From assembly GCA_000156295.1 (NCBI GenBank), contig DS999232.1, forward strand, positions 110,976 to 174,975: DNA of 64,000 nt. Reading direction: 5' to 3'. The translations under genes were made by a program, and so were the position numbers. Under the pieces are notes generated by a model that saw only the letters and a list, made by a program, of their open reading frames with translations, made no database searches and had not been told where the DNA came from. This document shows positions 9,376 to 19,046 of the stretch, in pieces. How positions within the stretch are numbered: position 1 is the stretch's first letter; each line of letters opens with the position of its first letter. This DNA is from a marine gamma proteobacterium HTCC2148 (GTDB taxonomy: Bacteria > Pseudomonadota > Gammaproteobacteria > Pseudomonadales > Halieaceae).

Positions 9376-10593
9376 TTGAGCCAAATACTGTTGATCACTA
9401 TCTCGGGCGAAGATCACCCCGGGGTGACCGCCGGGATCACCGAAATCCTCGCTGTCCACGGGGTTAACATTCTCGACATAGGCCAGGCGGTTATTCACGC
9501 TACATTGTCTATGGGGGTATTAGCCGAAATCCCTGACCAGTGTGATCGCCACCAGGTCACCAGCGATGTAGAACGCTGTGTGGCCCAGCAGGGAATGCAG
9601 GCGAGAATAAGCGAAGTTAAAGAGCGTAGCTATGCTGAATGGGTGAACGCCCAGGGCAGGGCGCGCTACATTGTGACCTTGTTGGCAAGAAAAATAACAG
9701 CCCACCAACTGTCACGCGTCACTGAAGTTGTGTCGCGCCACGGGCTTAACATAGATAGCATAAATCGCCTTTCTGGCAGAATTCCATTGGGAGACCTGCC
9801 AGCGCTTTCCAAGGCCTGTGTGGAGTTTTCAATACGTGGCCCTCTGTCTGATTCATCCGTATTTCGGCGCGATTTGCTAGAGGTGGCGTCTGCGCTGGAA
9901 GTAGACCTGGCTTTTCAGCAGGACAATATGTACCGCCGTAATCGTAGGTTGGTGGCTTTTGATATGGATTCAACATTGATAGAAGCGGAAGTCATTGACG
10001 AGCTCGCTGCCCGGGCTGGCGTGGGTGAACAAGTCAGCGCTATTACTGAGCGAGCGATGCGTGGGGAAATCGACTTCTCTGAGAGTTTTCGTGAGCGTGT
10101 GGCGTTGCTTCGGGGGCTGGAGGAAAGCGCTTTGCAGCAAATTGCCGGCGAGCTGAAGATTTCTGAGGGCGCGGAACACCTGATTTCTACGCTCCGAGCG
10201 CTGGGCTACAAGACGGCGATTCTCTCGGGAGGCTTCACCTATTTTGCCCATTACCTGCAGGAAAAGCTTGGCATCGATTATGTCCACGCCAATGAGTTGG
10301 ACATCGAAAATGGTAAGGTCACGGGCAGGGTCACTGGGAAAATCGTCGACGGAGAGCGCAAAGCCCGATTGTTGCGTCGATTGGCTGACGACGAGGGCTT
10401 AGACTTACAGCAGGTCATTGCAGTGGGAGATGGAGCCAATGACTTGCCGATGTTGAGTACCGCAGGTCTGGGCATCGCTTTTCGCGCCAAACCTTTAGTG
10501 AAGCAATCTGCCGAACAGTCAATCTCGACGCTCGGCCTGGATGCAATTCTTTATCTTTTGGGCTTTAGCGATCGTTATCAACAGCACAGCTAG
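9376..10593 (+). CDS. serB: Phosphoserine phosphatase
   Basis: Last step of serine synthesis: hydrolyses O-phosphoserine; HAD superfamily. About 405 aa. Two ACT-like regions occupy the N-terminal half (1-80 with ISGEDHPGVTAGITEIL, and about 95-180), and the HAD domain follows. The nucleophile motif FDMDST has Asp196 and Asp198; SGGFTYF and GDGANDLPML are the other HAD motifs. The chosen start is TTG 9376, preceded by GGAAA and followed by SQILLITISGEDHPG, the family N-terminus. The frame stays open upstream to a GTG at 9232, but that would overlap the divergent ytjB-like gene. Confidence 0.95.
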   Translation: MSQILLITISGEDHPGVTAGITEILAVHGVNILDIGQAVIHATLSMGVLAEIPDQCDRHQVTSDVERCVAQQGMQARISEVKERSYAEWVNAQGRARYIVTLLARKITAHQLSRVTEVVSRHGLNIDSINRLSGRIPLGDLPALSKACVEFSIRGPLSDSSVFRRDLLEVASALEVDLAFQQDNMYRRNRRLVAFDMDSTLIEAEVIDELAARAGVGEQVSAITERAMRGEIDFSESFRERVALLRGLEESALQQIAGELKISEGAEHLISTLRALGYKTAILSGGFTYFAHYLQEKLGIDYVHANELDIENGKVTGRVTGKIVDGERKARLLRRLADDEGLDLQQVIAVGDGANDLPMLSTAGLGIAFRAKPLVKQSAEQSISTLGLDAILYLLGFSDRYQQHS

Positions 10594-10605
10594 CCTTCGC
10601 AGCGG

Positions 10606-12441
10606 CTATATTTTGTTCCACAGGGAATCAAAGGGTGCATCCAATGGTTCATGGTTTTTCTCTGCCAGTTCCCCATCTACTTGCTTGATATAGCGAAAAT
10701 CGAACTGGGCGTAACTCGCGGTGGATGAGATTTGTCGGGTCAACTGCACGAGAGACTTTTCGCCGTGACGTAACAGGGAAACTTTCTGTTGTTCCCGAAA
10801 CCCAGCTCTGGGGGTAATCAGAGTGTGAGGTTGGCCTACCAGTTGGATTTCTGGCAGCAGTAGAACCCGCTGTGGCTCAGAAAGTGCACCCGTTTTCTTG
10901 TGAGCCTGGGCGCCGTAGGCCGTTGATCGTGGGCTCAAAAGCTCCAGGCCGACCAGCGTGTGCGAGTCCTGCAGGGCGCTGACCCAGCGTATTACCGCGA
11001 TAGCCCAGCTGTCGCTGTGTTCCTCCTGCACCGAAACAATATTGCCGGCGCGCATCTCCCTCGGTAAGTCTTCGCACCAGTTGAGGCAGTAGCCGCCGGG
11101 GCTGACATTGGCGAGCTCCACCTGATAAACCGGCACCTCCGGGTCTTCTGGCACGTTAGGGCCGAACTCTTCAATCGCCTGCCGGGTATTCTCGTCGAGG
11201 TCGATGTTGTGGGTGAGTGCAGCGTCGATCTCACTGACAGCCTGCTCTCGAACATAATCCTCTTCCGGTTTGGCCCGGCTCCATGCGTCTCTGTCAGAGT
11301 CGTTTGTTTGTAAAAAGGGGTTGGTGGCGACTCGATCCGAGGGCTCGGGGAGGTAGTCGTCGCCGTAGAGCAGTTTGCCGAAATTACGTTCTCCGGCTGC
11401 GCGGAAATGCGCGGCCCCGAGGCCAATGCTGACTGCTAGCGGAGCGTTCGCGCGCACTCGGTTGAAGTTGCGCATACTCATGTTGCCCAGGGCATCCATC
11501 ATATGGCTGAGCATATTGGCAGGCAATGTAAGGCCTGACTTTAGCTTCAAGCCCGATTTTCCCTGATCATCGTCCAATGCTTTTTGCTGCTTGAGGTGGT
11601 TGATCAGCTTGCCTGTATCAATGTGGCGGCACTGTCCGTTGCCCGCGTTGCCTAGCGAGCTGTAAATCGGTGGCTGGTCGCTTTGCAGGTCAACCAGGAA
11701 GAGGCTATCGGGGCTTCCGGTCGGGCTAATCTGCAGTTGGTCGCTCCACTCGTCGAGCGCGCCCTTGACGGCAGCCAGGTCTGATTGGCAAAGTTGGTTG
11801 GGTTTACAGCAGCCCAGCAGCATGGATTGCAGATAGCTCGCGTTGATCGTGGTCACTGCGCCGGCCTGGGTGTTTACCGGCAGGCTTGAAAGGCCTTGAT
11901 GTTCCGCGAGTGAGTAGAGTTGGTGCAGCGTAAGCCAGCCACTCGACGCTACCGGTTGATTCAACTGAAAGGTCAGCAGGATATTGAGGCCAGCAAAGTG
12001 CAGCGCTCGCTGCGTGGCTTCACAAACCAGTTTGGCCGGATTGGTATCTCGAACATTGTCACGTTGGGCTAGCGTTTCGACCGCGACGATGGAATAGGCA
12101 GTGCAGAACTGGCCCTGCAAGGCATCGGTCAGTTTTGCCAGTTGCCGTGGTTCCTCTGGCATGACCAGGGGCTGATTCAGGAAGTGTCGGTTTAGATTGG
12201 TAAGTGTGACGTTTAACTTGCTTGCCAGCGATTCAAGGATGGCAAAGCGCTGCTCTGGAGGCAGGCTGTAGCGATTGAGCTCGCTGACCGCGGAAAGTAA
12301 TTTCTGGGCGACCACTTTTGGGTCTGCCATAGGTAAATCCCGCACCCACTCCTGCGCCGCGCTGATGTCAGTGTGAAACAGGTCGAAGCTGTGCAAATCC
12401 TGTTTGGGTATCTTCAATTTTATCGGAGTTTCAGTTTCCAT
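10606..12441 (-). CDS. Large protein with C-terminal PilZ-like domain
   Basis: A 611-aa soluble protein of uncertain function. About 440 N-terminal residues are helical with no domain I can name; they include a Cys-rich LLGCCKPNQLC patch near 210-220. At about 445-530 there is a PilZ-like barrel: ELANVSPGGYCLNW, AGNIVSVQEE, AIAVIRWVSAL, VGLELLSPRS. The canonical c-di-GMP RxxxR arginines before the barrel are not obvious, so ligand binding is uncertain. No signal peptide or membrane segment. It is divergent from efp with a 162-bp gap. Related proteins in Pseudomonas-type genomes are annotated as hypothetical or PilZ proteins (from memory). Confidence 0.75.
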   Translation of the reverse strand: METETPIKLKIPKQDLHSFDLFHTDISAAQEWVRDLPMADPKVVAQKLLSAVSELNRYSLPPEQRFAILESLASKLNVTLTNLNRHFLNQPLVMPEEPRQLAKLTDALQGQFCTAYSIVAVETLAQRDNVRDTNPAKLVCEATQRALHFAGLNILLTFQLNQPVASSGWLTLHQLYSLAEHQGLSSLPVNTQAGAVTTINASYLQSMLLGCCKPNQLCQSDLAAVKGALDEWSDQLQISPTGSPDSLFLVDLQSDQPPIYSSLGNAGNGQCRHIDTGKLINHLKQQKALDDDQGKSGLKLKSGLTLPANMLSHMMDALGNMSMRNFNRVRANAPLAVSIGLGAAHFRAAGERNFGKLLYGDDYLPEPSDRVATNPFLQTNDSDRDAWSRAKPEEDYVREQAVSEIDAALTHNIDLDENTRQAIEEFGPNVPEDPEVPVYQVELANVSPGGYCLNWCEDLPREMRAGNIVSVQEEHSDSWAIAVIRWVSALQDSHTLVGLELLSPRSTAYGAQAHKKTGALSEPQRVLLLPEIQLVGQPHTLITPRAGFREQQKVSLLRHGEKSLVQLTRQISSTASYAQFDFRYIKQVDGELAEKNHEPLDAPFDSLWNKI

Positions 12442-12603
12442 AGCCTATGGTCCTTCATCTGGTCACATGTTCCCAGGTGGCTTTTTTTAAGATTAGCTCA
12501 CTTTCCCGCGTAACTGCCAGCGGCAATAATCCAAATCTCCCTAATTCCCGTTCTCTGAGGTATCATTAGCGCCCTTTTTTAGCCCAGCGTAAACGGTAGC
12601 AAC

Positions 12604-13176
12604 ATGGCGAACTATTCAACCAACGAACTTCGGTCCGGCATCAAGGTTATGCTGGATGGCGAACCTTGTAGCATTTTAGACAATGAGTTTGTAAAGCCCG
12701 GTAAAGGCCAGGCTTTTAATCGGGTCAAGCTGCGTAACCTGAACAGCGGCCGCGTTTGGGAGCGAACTTTTAAGTCCGGTGAGTCTCTGGAAGGCGCCGA
12801 TGTGATGGACCGGACCATGGAGTATCTTTATACCGATGGCGAATTCTGGTATTTCATGGAACCCGATACGTTTGAGCAGTACCAGGCGGATGAAAAAGCC
12901 GTGGGCGATACCCATCTGTGGCTCAAGGAGCAGGAGCGCTGTGAAGTCACCCTCTATAATGACAGCCCCTTGTCAGTAGCGCCCCCTAATTTTGTGGAAT
13001 TGGAAATCACTGAAACAGACCCCGGTCTGAAGGGAGATACCGCCCAGGGAGGCAGTAAGCCCGCCACCCTGAGTACCGGAGCGGTGGTCAAGGTGCCCCT
13101 GTTCCTGAGTCAGGGAGAAATAATCCGTGTGGATACTCGTACCGGTGAGTATCAGGGCCGCGCAAGCAAGTCCTGA
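12604..13176 (+). CDS. efp: Elongation factor P
   Basis: Relieves ribosome stalling at polyproline stretches. The 190 aa show the three beta-barrel domains of EF-P. The modified lysine is Lys34 in the tip loop KPGKGQA, the residue that receives beta-lysine from EpmA, which is encoded 6 bp downstream. The lysine at this position, rather than arginine, agrees with EpmA- and not EarP-type modification. A candidate TATCAT -10 box lies at 12561-12566, without a clear -35. Confidence 0.98.
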   Translation: MANYSTNELRSGIKVMLDGEPCSILDNEFVKPGKGQAFNRVKLRNLNSGRVWERTFKSGESLEGADVMDRTMEYLYTDGEFWYFMEPDTFEQYQADEKAVGDTHLWLKEQERCEVTLYNDSPLSVAPPNFVELEITETDPGLKGDTAQGGSKPATLSTGAVVKVPLFLSQGEIIRVDTRTGEYQGRASKS

Positions 13177-13182
13177 CTTCTG

Positions 13183-14136
13183 ATGAATTGGCAGCCCTCC
13201 GCAGACCTGCCTATGTTGCGGGCCCGGGCGGCCCTGTTAGACTCCGTACGCGAGTTCTTCGCAGCAAGGCATGTGCTTGAAGTAGAGACCCCCCTTCTGT
13301 GTTCTGCAGGGGTCACTGACCCCGCAATAGAGCCCCTGATTGTAGAGCGCGGCAGTTCCCTGCACTCCCCTCACTATTTACAGACTTCACCCGAGTACGC
13401 AATGAAACGCTTGCTTGCTGCCGGCAGCGGTCCGATTTACCAGCTCACTAAAGCCTTTCGTGATGGCGAGGCTGGCGTCCGTCACAATCCCGAGTTTACT
13501 CTGCTGGAATGGTATCGGCCTGACCATGATTATCATCAACTTATGCGTGAGGTCGCCGAACTGGTGTGTTCTTGCCTGGGTGAAAAGCCGGTGCAGTACA
13601 TTACTTACCGGGACTTGTTCCTCGCCGAGCTGGGTCTGGATCCATTGACAGCGAGTCTGGCAGACCTACGTTTAAGAGCCCAACAGGAATTGGATTTGGG
13701 GTCTCTTGATGGCGACAAGGACCTGTGGCTTGATTTGCTGATGAGCCACCTGATAGAGCCCCGCCTTGCGGCCCGTGGACTGTGCTTTGTTTACGACTAC
13801 CCCGCCTCCCAGGCTGCTCTGTCGAACATCGTGGAAAAGGATGGACAGCTGTTGGGGCAGCGTTTTGAGCTTTATGTGGACGGCCTGGAACTGGCCAATG
13901 GATATTCTGAGCTTACCGACCCCGCTGAGCAGCGTCGCCGATTCCAGGCAGATAATACTCGCAGGCGCGATACTGGCTTCGACGAGAAGCCTGTGGATGA
14001 ACGTCTGTTGGCTGCCCTGGAGGCTGGCATGCCGCAATGCTCGGGGGTGGCTCTGGGTTTTGACCGCCTGTTGATGTTGCTCACCGGTAGTGAGGATATT
14101 CGTCAGGTTTTGGCTTTTGACTGGGCGCGAATCTAG
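13183..14136 (+). CDS. epmA: EF-P--(R)-beta-lysine ligase
   Basis: A lysyl-tRNA-synthetase catalytic-core paralogue (also GenX, PoxA, YjeA) that attaches (R)-beta-lysine to Lys34 of EF-P. At 317 aa it lacks the anticodon-binding domain of true LysRS, as expected. Class II motifs are visible: EVETPLL (motif 1), IYQLTKAFRDGEAGVRHNPEFTLLEWY (motif 2, quoted in two parts: FRDGEAG and HNPEFTLLEWY) and a C-terminal GVALGFDRLLML (motif 3). It starts 6 bp after efp, so the substrate and its modifier form one operon. EpmB, which makes beta-lysine, is not in this window. Its stop TAG shares CTAG with the convergent thioesterase gene. Confidence 0.96.
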   Translation: MNWQPSADLPMLRARAALLDSVREFFAARHVLEVETPLLCSAGVTDPAIEPLIVERGSSLHSPHYLQTSPEYAMKRLLAAGSGPIYQLTKAFRDGEAGVRHNPEFTLLEWYRPDHDYHQLMREVAELVCSCLGEKPVQYITYRDLFLAELGLDPLTASLADLRLRAQQELDLGSLDGDKDLWLDLLMSHLIEPRLAARGLCFVYDYPASQAALSNIVEKDGQLLGQRFELYVDGLELANGYSELTDPAEQRRRFQADNTRRRDTGFDEKPVDERLLAALEAGMPQCSGVALGFDRLLMLLTGSEDIRQVLAFDWARI

Positions 14137-14603
14137 CTCACCAGTGCATTGTCATTCAAGTTCAGCACCGCGGGTCCGTAACCCGTCACGAACTCCTTTG
14201 GCAATCGCCGGGGCTTACCACTGGAAATTTCAATACAGGCGAAGCGCATACCGGCTCGCAGCAGGCAAGCTCCATCGCTGATCCGGGTTACCTGAAAACG
14301 CCGCTGCATGGTGAGCTTGTTGTCCCAACTGACGATCCAGGTACCCGCAACGACTTCATCTCCTGCTCGGGATGCCTGCAGGTAATGGTATTCACTGTGA
14401 GTGATTGCCATCGCCCGATCCAGGCTGCGGTAGGTATCGAGATCCAGTCCCAGGGAAACTGAATGGGCCCAGGCCACCTGTTCGCACCACTTCACGTAAA
14501 CCGTGTTGTTAGTGTGTTCCAGCCCATCAATATCCTCTGGCAAGACGATGGATCGTTGAGTGAAGGGCGCAGGATAATCCCAGCTGAGGGAATCGGGGTT
14601 CAC
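14133..14603 (-). CDS. Acyl-CoA thioesterase, 4HBT hot-dog fold
   Basis: A 156-aa single hot-dog domain of the YbgC/4-hydroxybenzoyl-CoA thioesterase type. The signature DIDGLEHTNNTVYVKWCEQ spans 24-42, with the conserved Asp and the NN pair. The physiological acyl-CoA is unknown. The ATG overlaps the stop of nhaC by 4 bp (ATGA, 14600-14603), so the two genes are co-transcribed. The stop shares CTAG (14133-14136) with convergent epmA. Confidence 0.88.
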   Translation of the reverse strand: MNPDSLSWDYPAPFTQRSIVLPEDIDGLEHTNNTVYVKWCEQVAWAHSVSLGLDLDTYRSLDRAMAITHSEYHYLQASRAGDEVVAGTWIVSWDNKLTMQRRFQVTRISDGACLLRAGMRFACIEISSGKPRRLPKEFVTGYGPAVLNLNDNALVS

Positions 14604-16069
14604 GTTGTTTGAGCGCTGTCGATGTCGTTCTGATCGTAAGAGGCCGGCTTCAGGGCAAAATGGAAATAGCCATAGGCGATCGCGATAAGCGGACTCAATA
14701 AATTGAAGAACGCATAGGGTGCATAGCTGAATGTTGCTACTCCCAGGGTGGCCGACATGTAAGCGCCGCAGGTATTCCAGGGAATCAACGCGGATGTCAT
14801 TGTTGCGGAGTCTTCAAGGGTGCGTGACAGGTTCAGGCGAGACAGATTTTTTTTGGCGTATGCGTCCTTGTACATGCGACCCGGCAGCGCTACGGCAATG
14901 AACTGGTCTGCGGCCAGGATGTTTGTTCCGATACAGGTCAGGACTGTTGTGGTGATCAGTGACCCAACACTTTTAACACCGCGCAGTGCTAGATTCAGCA
15001 GGTAGCTGAGGATGCCTGTGCGCTCCAGCACGCCGCCGAAGCCCAGGGCGCTGATAATCAGCCATACAGTGTTGAGCATCGAACTCATGCCGCCCTTGCT
15101 CAGCAGCGCGTCCAGGAACTCATCACCGCTGTTGGAAACATAACCATCAAACAAAGCTATCCAGATACCTTTTATGAGCACAAAACCATGGGCTAGATCA
15201 GTACTATCGCCCGCGAGCTTTTGTACTTGCTCGGGTTGGAACAACACCGCAAAAACAGCACCTGTCAGAGCGCTGATAACAATGGAGGGAAATGCGGGGA
15301 ATCGCTTGAACACCAGGAACAGCATTAGAGCCAGTGGTAACAACAGGTGCAGACCAATCTCAAACTCAGTGGTTAGCGACTGTTGCAGAGCGTTAATTTG
15401 CTCCGGAGTTGCGCCTTCCGAGCTTCCGATCATGGCGAAAATTAACAGGGCTATGCTGAAGCTTGGCACGGTTGTCCACAGCATATGACGAATGTGTTCA
15501 AACAAATCGACGCCTGCCGCTGCTGCCGCCAGGTTAGTGGTATCTGACATGGGCGACAATTTGTCGCCGAAATAGGCGCCGGAAATAATTGCCCCGGCGG
15601 TGATGGCGGGAGAGAGCTCAAAGCTGCCAGCGATGCCCATGAGGCCAATTCCGAGGGTGCCAGCCACTGTCCATGAGCTGCCAATACTTACTGCTACGAT
15701 GGCGCATATTGCAGCACTGGCAGCATAGAAAATGCTGGGGTCCAGAATTTGGACTCCGTAGTAAATCATTGCCGGAACCGTGCCACATAAAATCCAGGTT
15801 CCGATCAACATGCCGACGCTAAGCAGGATGAGAGTAGGTCCAAGGCCCACCCCGATGCCATGAATGATGCCGTCCTGAGCTTCCCGCCAGCCCATGCCGT
15901 TACTGCGGGCGACCAGTGCAGCTACACAAGTTGCCAATACGAGCGCGATCTGATTTGCACCGTAAGATGAGTCAGAGCCGAAAAGATAGACAGAGCAAGC
16001 CAGCATTAACACCAGGAAGACAATGGGAATCAGCGCCTGCACAGGACTTATATTATTGTTTTCGCTCAC
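14600..16069 (-). CDS. nhaC: Na+/H+ antiporter, NhaC family
   Basis: Inner-membrane antiporter of 489 aa exporting sodium in exchange for protons, fitting a marine or saline host. About eleven to twelve hydrophobic segments can be counted. Family landmarks include the SIGSSWTVAGTLGIGLMGI and GAYFGDKLSPMSDTTNLAA stretches in the central region, a conserved polar site within the membrane. A second LNTVWLIISALGFGGVLERTG stretch marks the C-terminal half. It forms a two-gene unit with the downstream thioesterase. Exact ion specificity (Na+, malate-coupled or other) cannot be told from sequence. Confidence 0.9.
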   Translation of the reverse strand: MSENNNISPVQALIPIVFLVLMLACSVYLFGSDSSYGANQIALVLATCVAALVARSNGMGWREAQDGIIHGIGVGLGPTLILLSVGMLIGTWILCGTVPAMIYYGVQILDPSIFYAASAAICAIVAVSIGSSWTVAGTLGIGLMGIAGSFELSPAITAGAIISGAYFGDKLSPMSDTTNLAAAAAGVDLFEHIRHMLWTTVPSFSIALLIFAMIGSSEGATPEQINALQQSLTTEFEIGLHLLLPLALMLFLVFKRFPAFPSIVISALTGAVFAVLFQPEQVQKLAGDSTDLAHGFVLIKGIWIALFDGYVSNSGDEFLDALLSKGGMSSMLNTVWLIISALGFGGVLERTGILSYLLNLALRGVKSVGSLITTTVLTCIGTNILAADQFIAVALPGRMYKDAYAKKNLSRLNLSRTLEDSATMTSALIPWNTCGAYMSATLGVATFSYAPYAFFNLLSPLIAIAYGYFHFALKPASYDQNDIDSAQTT

Positions 16070-16230
16070 TTAAGCGTTATCTCCGTTGGTTTTCGGGGCA
16101 TCATTAAGACGCGTTCAGAATGCCTTAAATCGAGCTGTCGGTACAGCGTCCGAGGCCCACAGGTATCTGACAGGAGAGCAGTGATGTCGTAATATAAGCA
16201 GCCGCGTTCCTCCCGATTTCTGGACTCTGC

Positions 16231-17400
16231 ATGACCTCGATTTTCCGATTCTCTCAAAATCTGCTGGTGAGCCTGGCCGTATTCAGTTTGATGAGCTGTG
16301 CGCTCCCCAACGACGGCCCCGCCCAAAACGCAGCTGTCCTGGAAACGAAGTCTAGCCTTAGTGGTCCTGGTGAGCCCACTGAGATTCGCGTCCGCACGTT
16401 ACTGGAGTGGTTACAAGAGCCCTGGGGAATGGACTTTTTACCCGATGGTCGTTTGCTGCTGACGGAAAAGCCGGGAACCATGAAGCTGGTGACCCCCGGC
16501 AGCTGGTCTACTCAGGAAATTAGCGGGCTCCCCACGGTGGCGAATGAAGGGCAGGGGGGGTTGATGGATGTATTGGTGCATCCGGATTTTGAACGCAATC
16601 AATGGGTTTATTTCAGCTACTCGGTGGCGGTGGGCGATGGCTTCAGCACTCGAGTGAGCCGCGGCAGACTGAAGAACGGCGCGCTGGTGGACGTAGAGAA
16701 TCTTTATACCGCGCGACCCGCCTATCGCGAGCGACGACACTTTGGTTCGCGCCTGCTGCTTGATGGTGAGCATCTTTATATTACTGTCGGTGATCGTGGC
16801 AACAGGGCCGCGGCCCAAAGCTTACTGAGCCATGCAGGAAAAGTGATTCGCTTGACTCAGAGCGGGGGTATTCCACTGGATAACCCTTTTGTGGGCCAGG
16901 CCAATGCGCTGCCTGAAATTTTTAGCTACGGCCATCGCAACCCCCAGGGCATTGTTCGTCATCCGGTTACCGGGGGGATATGGGTTTCTGAGCATGGACC
17001 TCAGGGTGGCGATGAGATCAACATTCTCAGGTCTGGTGCAAACTATGGCTGGCCGGTGATCACCTATGGCGAAGAATATGGAGGTGGCAAGATTGGAGAA
17101 GGCACCCAAAAACAGGGTATGGAGCAACCGCTGATTTACTACTCCCCTTCATTGGCTACTGGAGGGATCGCTTTTTACACTGAAGAGACTTACCCGGGCT
17201 GGGGTTTTTCACTGCTGGTGTCGAGTATGCGGCTCACTCGCATTAATCGGCTGGAACTTAACACAGATGACACGATTGCCGGGGAAACCCGCCTGCTCGG
17301 CGATTTGGGGATGCGTATACGCGATGTCGAGGTCGGGCCGGACGGCTTGATTTATGCCCTTGCCGACCGGTCTCGACTAATTTTGCTAGAACCTCGCTAG
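16231..17400 (+). CDS. PQQ-dependent aldose sugar dehydrogenase-like lipoprotein
   Basis: A 389-aa six-bladed beta-propeller of the soluble aldose sugar dehydrogenase family (Asd, YliI), which oxidises sugars with PQQ. An N-terminal signal with lipobox LMSC puts the lipidated Cys at residue 23; the next residue is Ala, which favours the outer membrane. Propeller motifs are PWGMDFLPDGRLLLTEK (start of blade 1), EGQGGLMDVLVHPDF, YGHRNPQGI and EHGPQGGDEIN. No PQQ-synthesis gene is in the window. The true substrate is unknown. It runs towards the FAN1 gene 23 bp downstream, but the two functions look unrelated. Confidence 0.88.
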   Translation: MTSIFRFSQNLLVSLAVFSLMSCALPNDGPAQNAAVLETKSSLSGPGEPTEIRVRTLLEWLQEPWGMDFLPDGRLLLTEKPGTMKLVTPGSWSTQEISGLPTVANEGQGGLMDVLVHPDFERNQWVYFSYSVAVGDGFSTRVSRGRLKNGALVDVENLYTARPAYRERRHFGSRLLLDGEHLYITVGDRGNRAAAQSLLSHAGKVIRLTQSGGIPLDNPFVGQANALPEIFSYGHRNPQGIVRHPVTGGIWVSEHGPQGGDEINILRSGANYGWPVITYGEEYGGGKIGEGTQKQGMEQPLIYYSPSLATGGIAFYTEETYPGWGFSLLVSSMRLTRINRLELNTDDTIAGETRLLGDLGMRIRDVEVGPDGLIYALADRSRLILLEPR

Positions 17401-17423
17401 CCAACGAACCTGGGTCTAGTGGC

Positions 17424-19046
17424 TTGCCTGAATTGTCTCTCTATTACTACCGCGACAACTTTCTCCAGTTGCTGGATACGGTTGAGGGCCTTTATAGCGA
17501 CCTTCTCATCGCCGATGAGCTGGAATTTTTAAACACTTATCGCGAACTGCCGTTCGCTGGCCAGTGCTTGTATGTGCGCCTGGTGTCGCGAGTGGGCCCC
17601 TGGTTTCGTGAAAGGCGTCTCAATTACCAAGAACTGGACGATATAAAAGCCGCGCTAAACGCATTGCTGGATAGCGGGTTATTGTTGGAGGCCTCTCGTC
17701 TGTCGTCTGAAGAGTTGGGCCGCCTTTGTACCCGCAGTGAACTGGCTACGATATTCTCGTTGGGAGCGGGTAGTAAGGCAGATTTGCTGGCGCAGATTGC
17801 TGAGCAAGAGGGTTTGTCGGCGTTGCTGGCCTTCGACGGTCAGCGTGTGGTTGCACCCGCTCATGTGTCAATAGTAGAACTGATGCAGCTGCTGTTTTTT
17901 GGCAATCATTATCAAGGCATGACCGACTTTGTACTGAGCGATTTGGGCGTTGCCCGCTATTACCCTTATCGTCTGGATCGTTCCCGGCGTTTGTTTCCCG
18001 GTAGGCGTGAATTGGAAGAGTTCCTGACCTGTATTGAACGTACCGAGCGATGGAAGCTGCTCCAGGAAGAAAGCCACGCCCCATCCATGTTGGAGTTCGC
18101 CAATGAGTTGTTGGCAGAGTCACCTCGATATGTCACCAGTCAGCGGCGTTGGTGCCGTCTGTGCAATGGCCTCGCGAGGCAATTGGAGAGGGACGGGCAC
18201 GATGGCACGGCTATCAAGTTATACGCGGTCAGCCAGTTGCATCCGGCCAGAGAGCGAAGGGCGAGATTGCTGGAGCGCGTGGGGGAGCATCGCGAGGCCT
18301 TGGCATTGTGTCAGACTATTGAAGTTGAACCCTGGTGTGAGGATGAGCGGGACGCGGCGCAGAAAATTGGTTCACGCCTGCTGCGCAAACTGGAGGGAAC
18401 AAAGATCGCGCGGTCGCGTGACAGCTTTGTTGAAGCCGAATTGGTGTTATCGCGATCGGAGCTGGGGGTGGAAAAGCAGGTTGCTCGGGCACTGTCCTGC
18501 GATTGGCAGGGTGTGCATTATGTTGAGAACAGGCTGATGAATGCATTGTTCGGCCTCGCATTTTGGCAGCAGATATTTGCGCCGGTGGCGGGGGCTTTTA
18601 ACAATCGTTTCCAGAGCGTGCCAGCGGATATGTATGAACAGACATTCAGATCCAGCCGGCAGGAACTGATTGATGAGCGCTTGCTTGAATTGGAAGGGCT
18701 GGATCTTGCCGAGGAGCTGCCGCGCTGTTGGCGTTTGTATCACGATTACCAGTGCCGCTGGATAAGCTGGAAATATCTGAATGAACATTTAGTGGCTGCG
18801 GCGAGTTCGGTGATTCCCAAGAATGATTTGCTGGCGATCTGGCGACGCATGTTGTTCGATCCCAGAGAAAATCGCCGTGGCTTTCCCGACCTGCTCGCTC
18901 TCGGGATCGAGCCCGGCGATTACCAGATGATTGAAGTAAAAGGTCCGGGTGATGCGCTGCAGGATAGCCAGAAACGCTGGTTACGATTTTTCCAGCAAGA
19001 GGATATTCCGGCATCAATCGTGTGGGTGCGCTGGGCGGATGCTTGA
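17424..19046 (+). CDS. FAN1-type VRR-NUC nuclease
   Basis: A 540-aa bacterial homologue of FAN1, a 5'-flap endo/exonuclease acting on interstrand crosslinks in eukaryotes; the P. aeruginosa enzyme has been studied structurally (established). The N-terminal part (LYYYRDNFLQLLDTV, LPFAGQCLYVRLVSRVG) is the helical and DNA-binding region. The C-terminal VRR-NUC domain carries the PD-(D/E)XK site: GFPDLL, then EVKGPGD, then LQDSQKRWLRFF (about 490-530). The start is TTG 17424; no ATG in frame precedes the conserved block. Its stop lies inside the next gene (8-bp overlap), so the helicase is translated together with it. Confidence 0.93.
   Translation: MPELSLYYYRDNFLQLLDTVEGLYSDLLIADELEFLNTYRELPFAGQCLYVRLVSRVGPWFRERRLNYQELDDIKAALNALLDSGLLLEASRLSSEELGRLCTRSELATIFSLGAGSKADLLAQIAEQEGLSALLAFDGQRVVAPAHVSIVELMQLLFFGNHYQGMTDFVLSDLGVARYYPYRLDRSRRLFPGRRELEEFLTCIERTERWKLLQEESHAPSMLEFANELLAESPRYVTSQRRWCRLCNGLARQLERDGHDGTAIKLYAVSQLHPARERRARLLERVGEHREALALCQTIEVEPWCEDERDAAQKIGSRLLRKLEGTKIARSRDSFVEAELVLSRSELGVEKQVARALSCDWQGVHYVENRLMNALFGLAFWQQIFAPVAGAFNNRFQSVPADMYEQTFRSSRQELIDERLLELEGLDLAEELPRCWRLYHDYQCRWISWKYLNEHLVAAASSVIPKNDLLAIWRRMLFDPRENRRGFPDLLALGIEPGDYQMIEVKGPGDALQDSQKRWLRFFQQEDIPASIVWVRWADA

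Noticed and set aside
18949..19038. Extension of the nuclease-helicase upstream into the FAN1 gene
   Set aside because: It would be wholly inside FAN1 and lacks conservation; ATG 19039 fits better.
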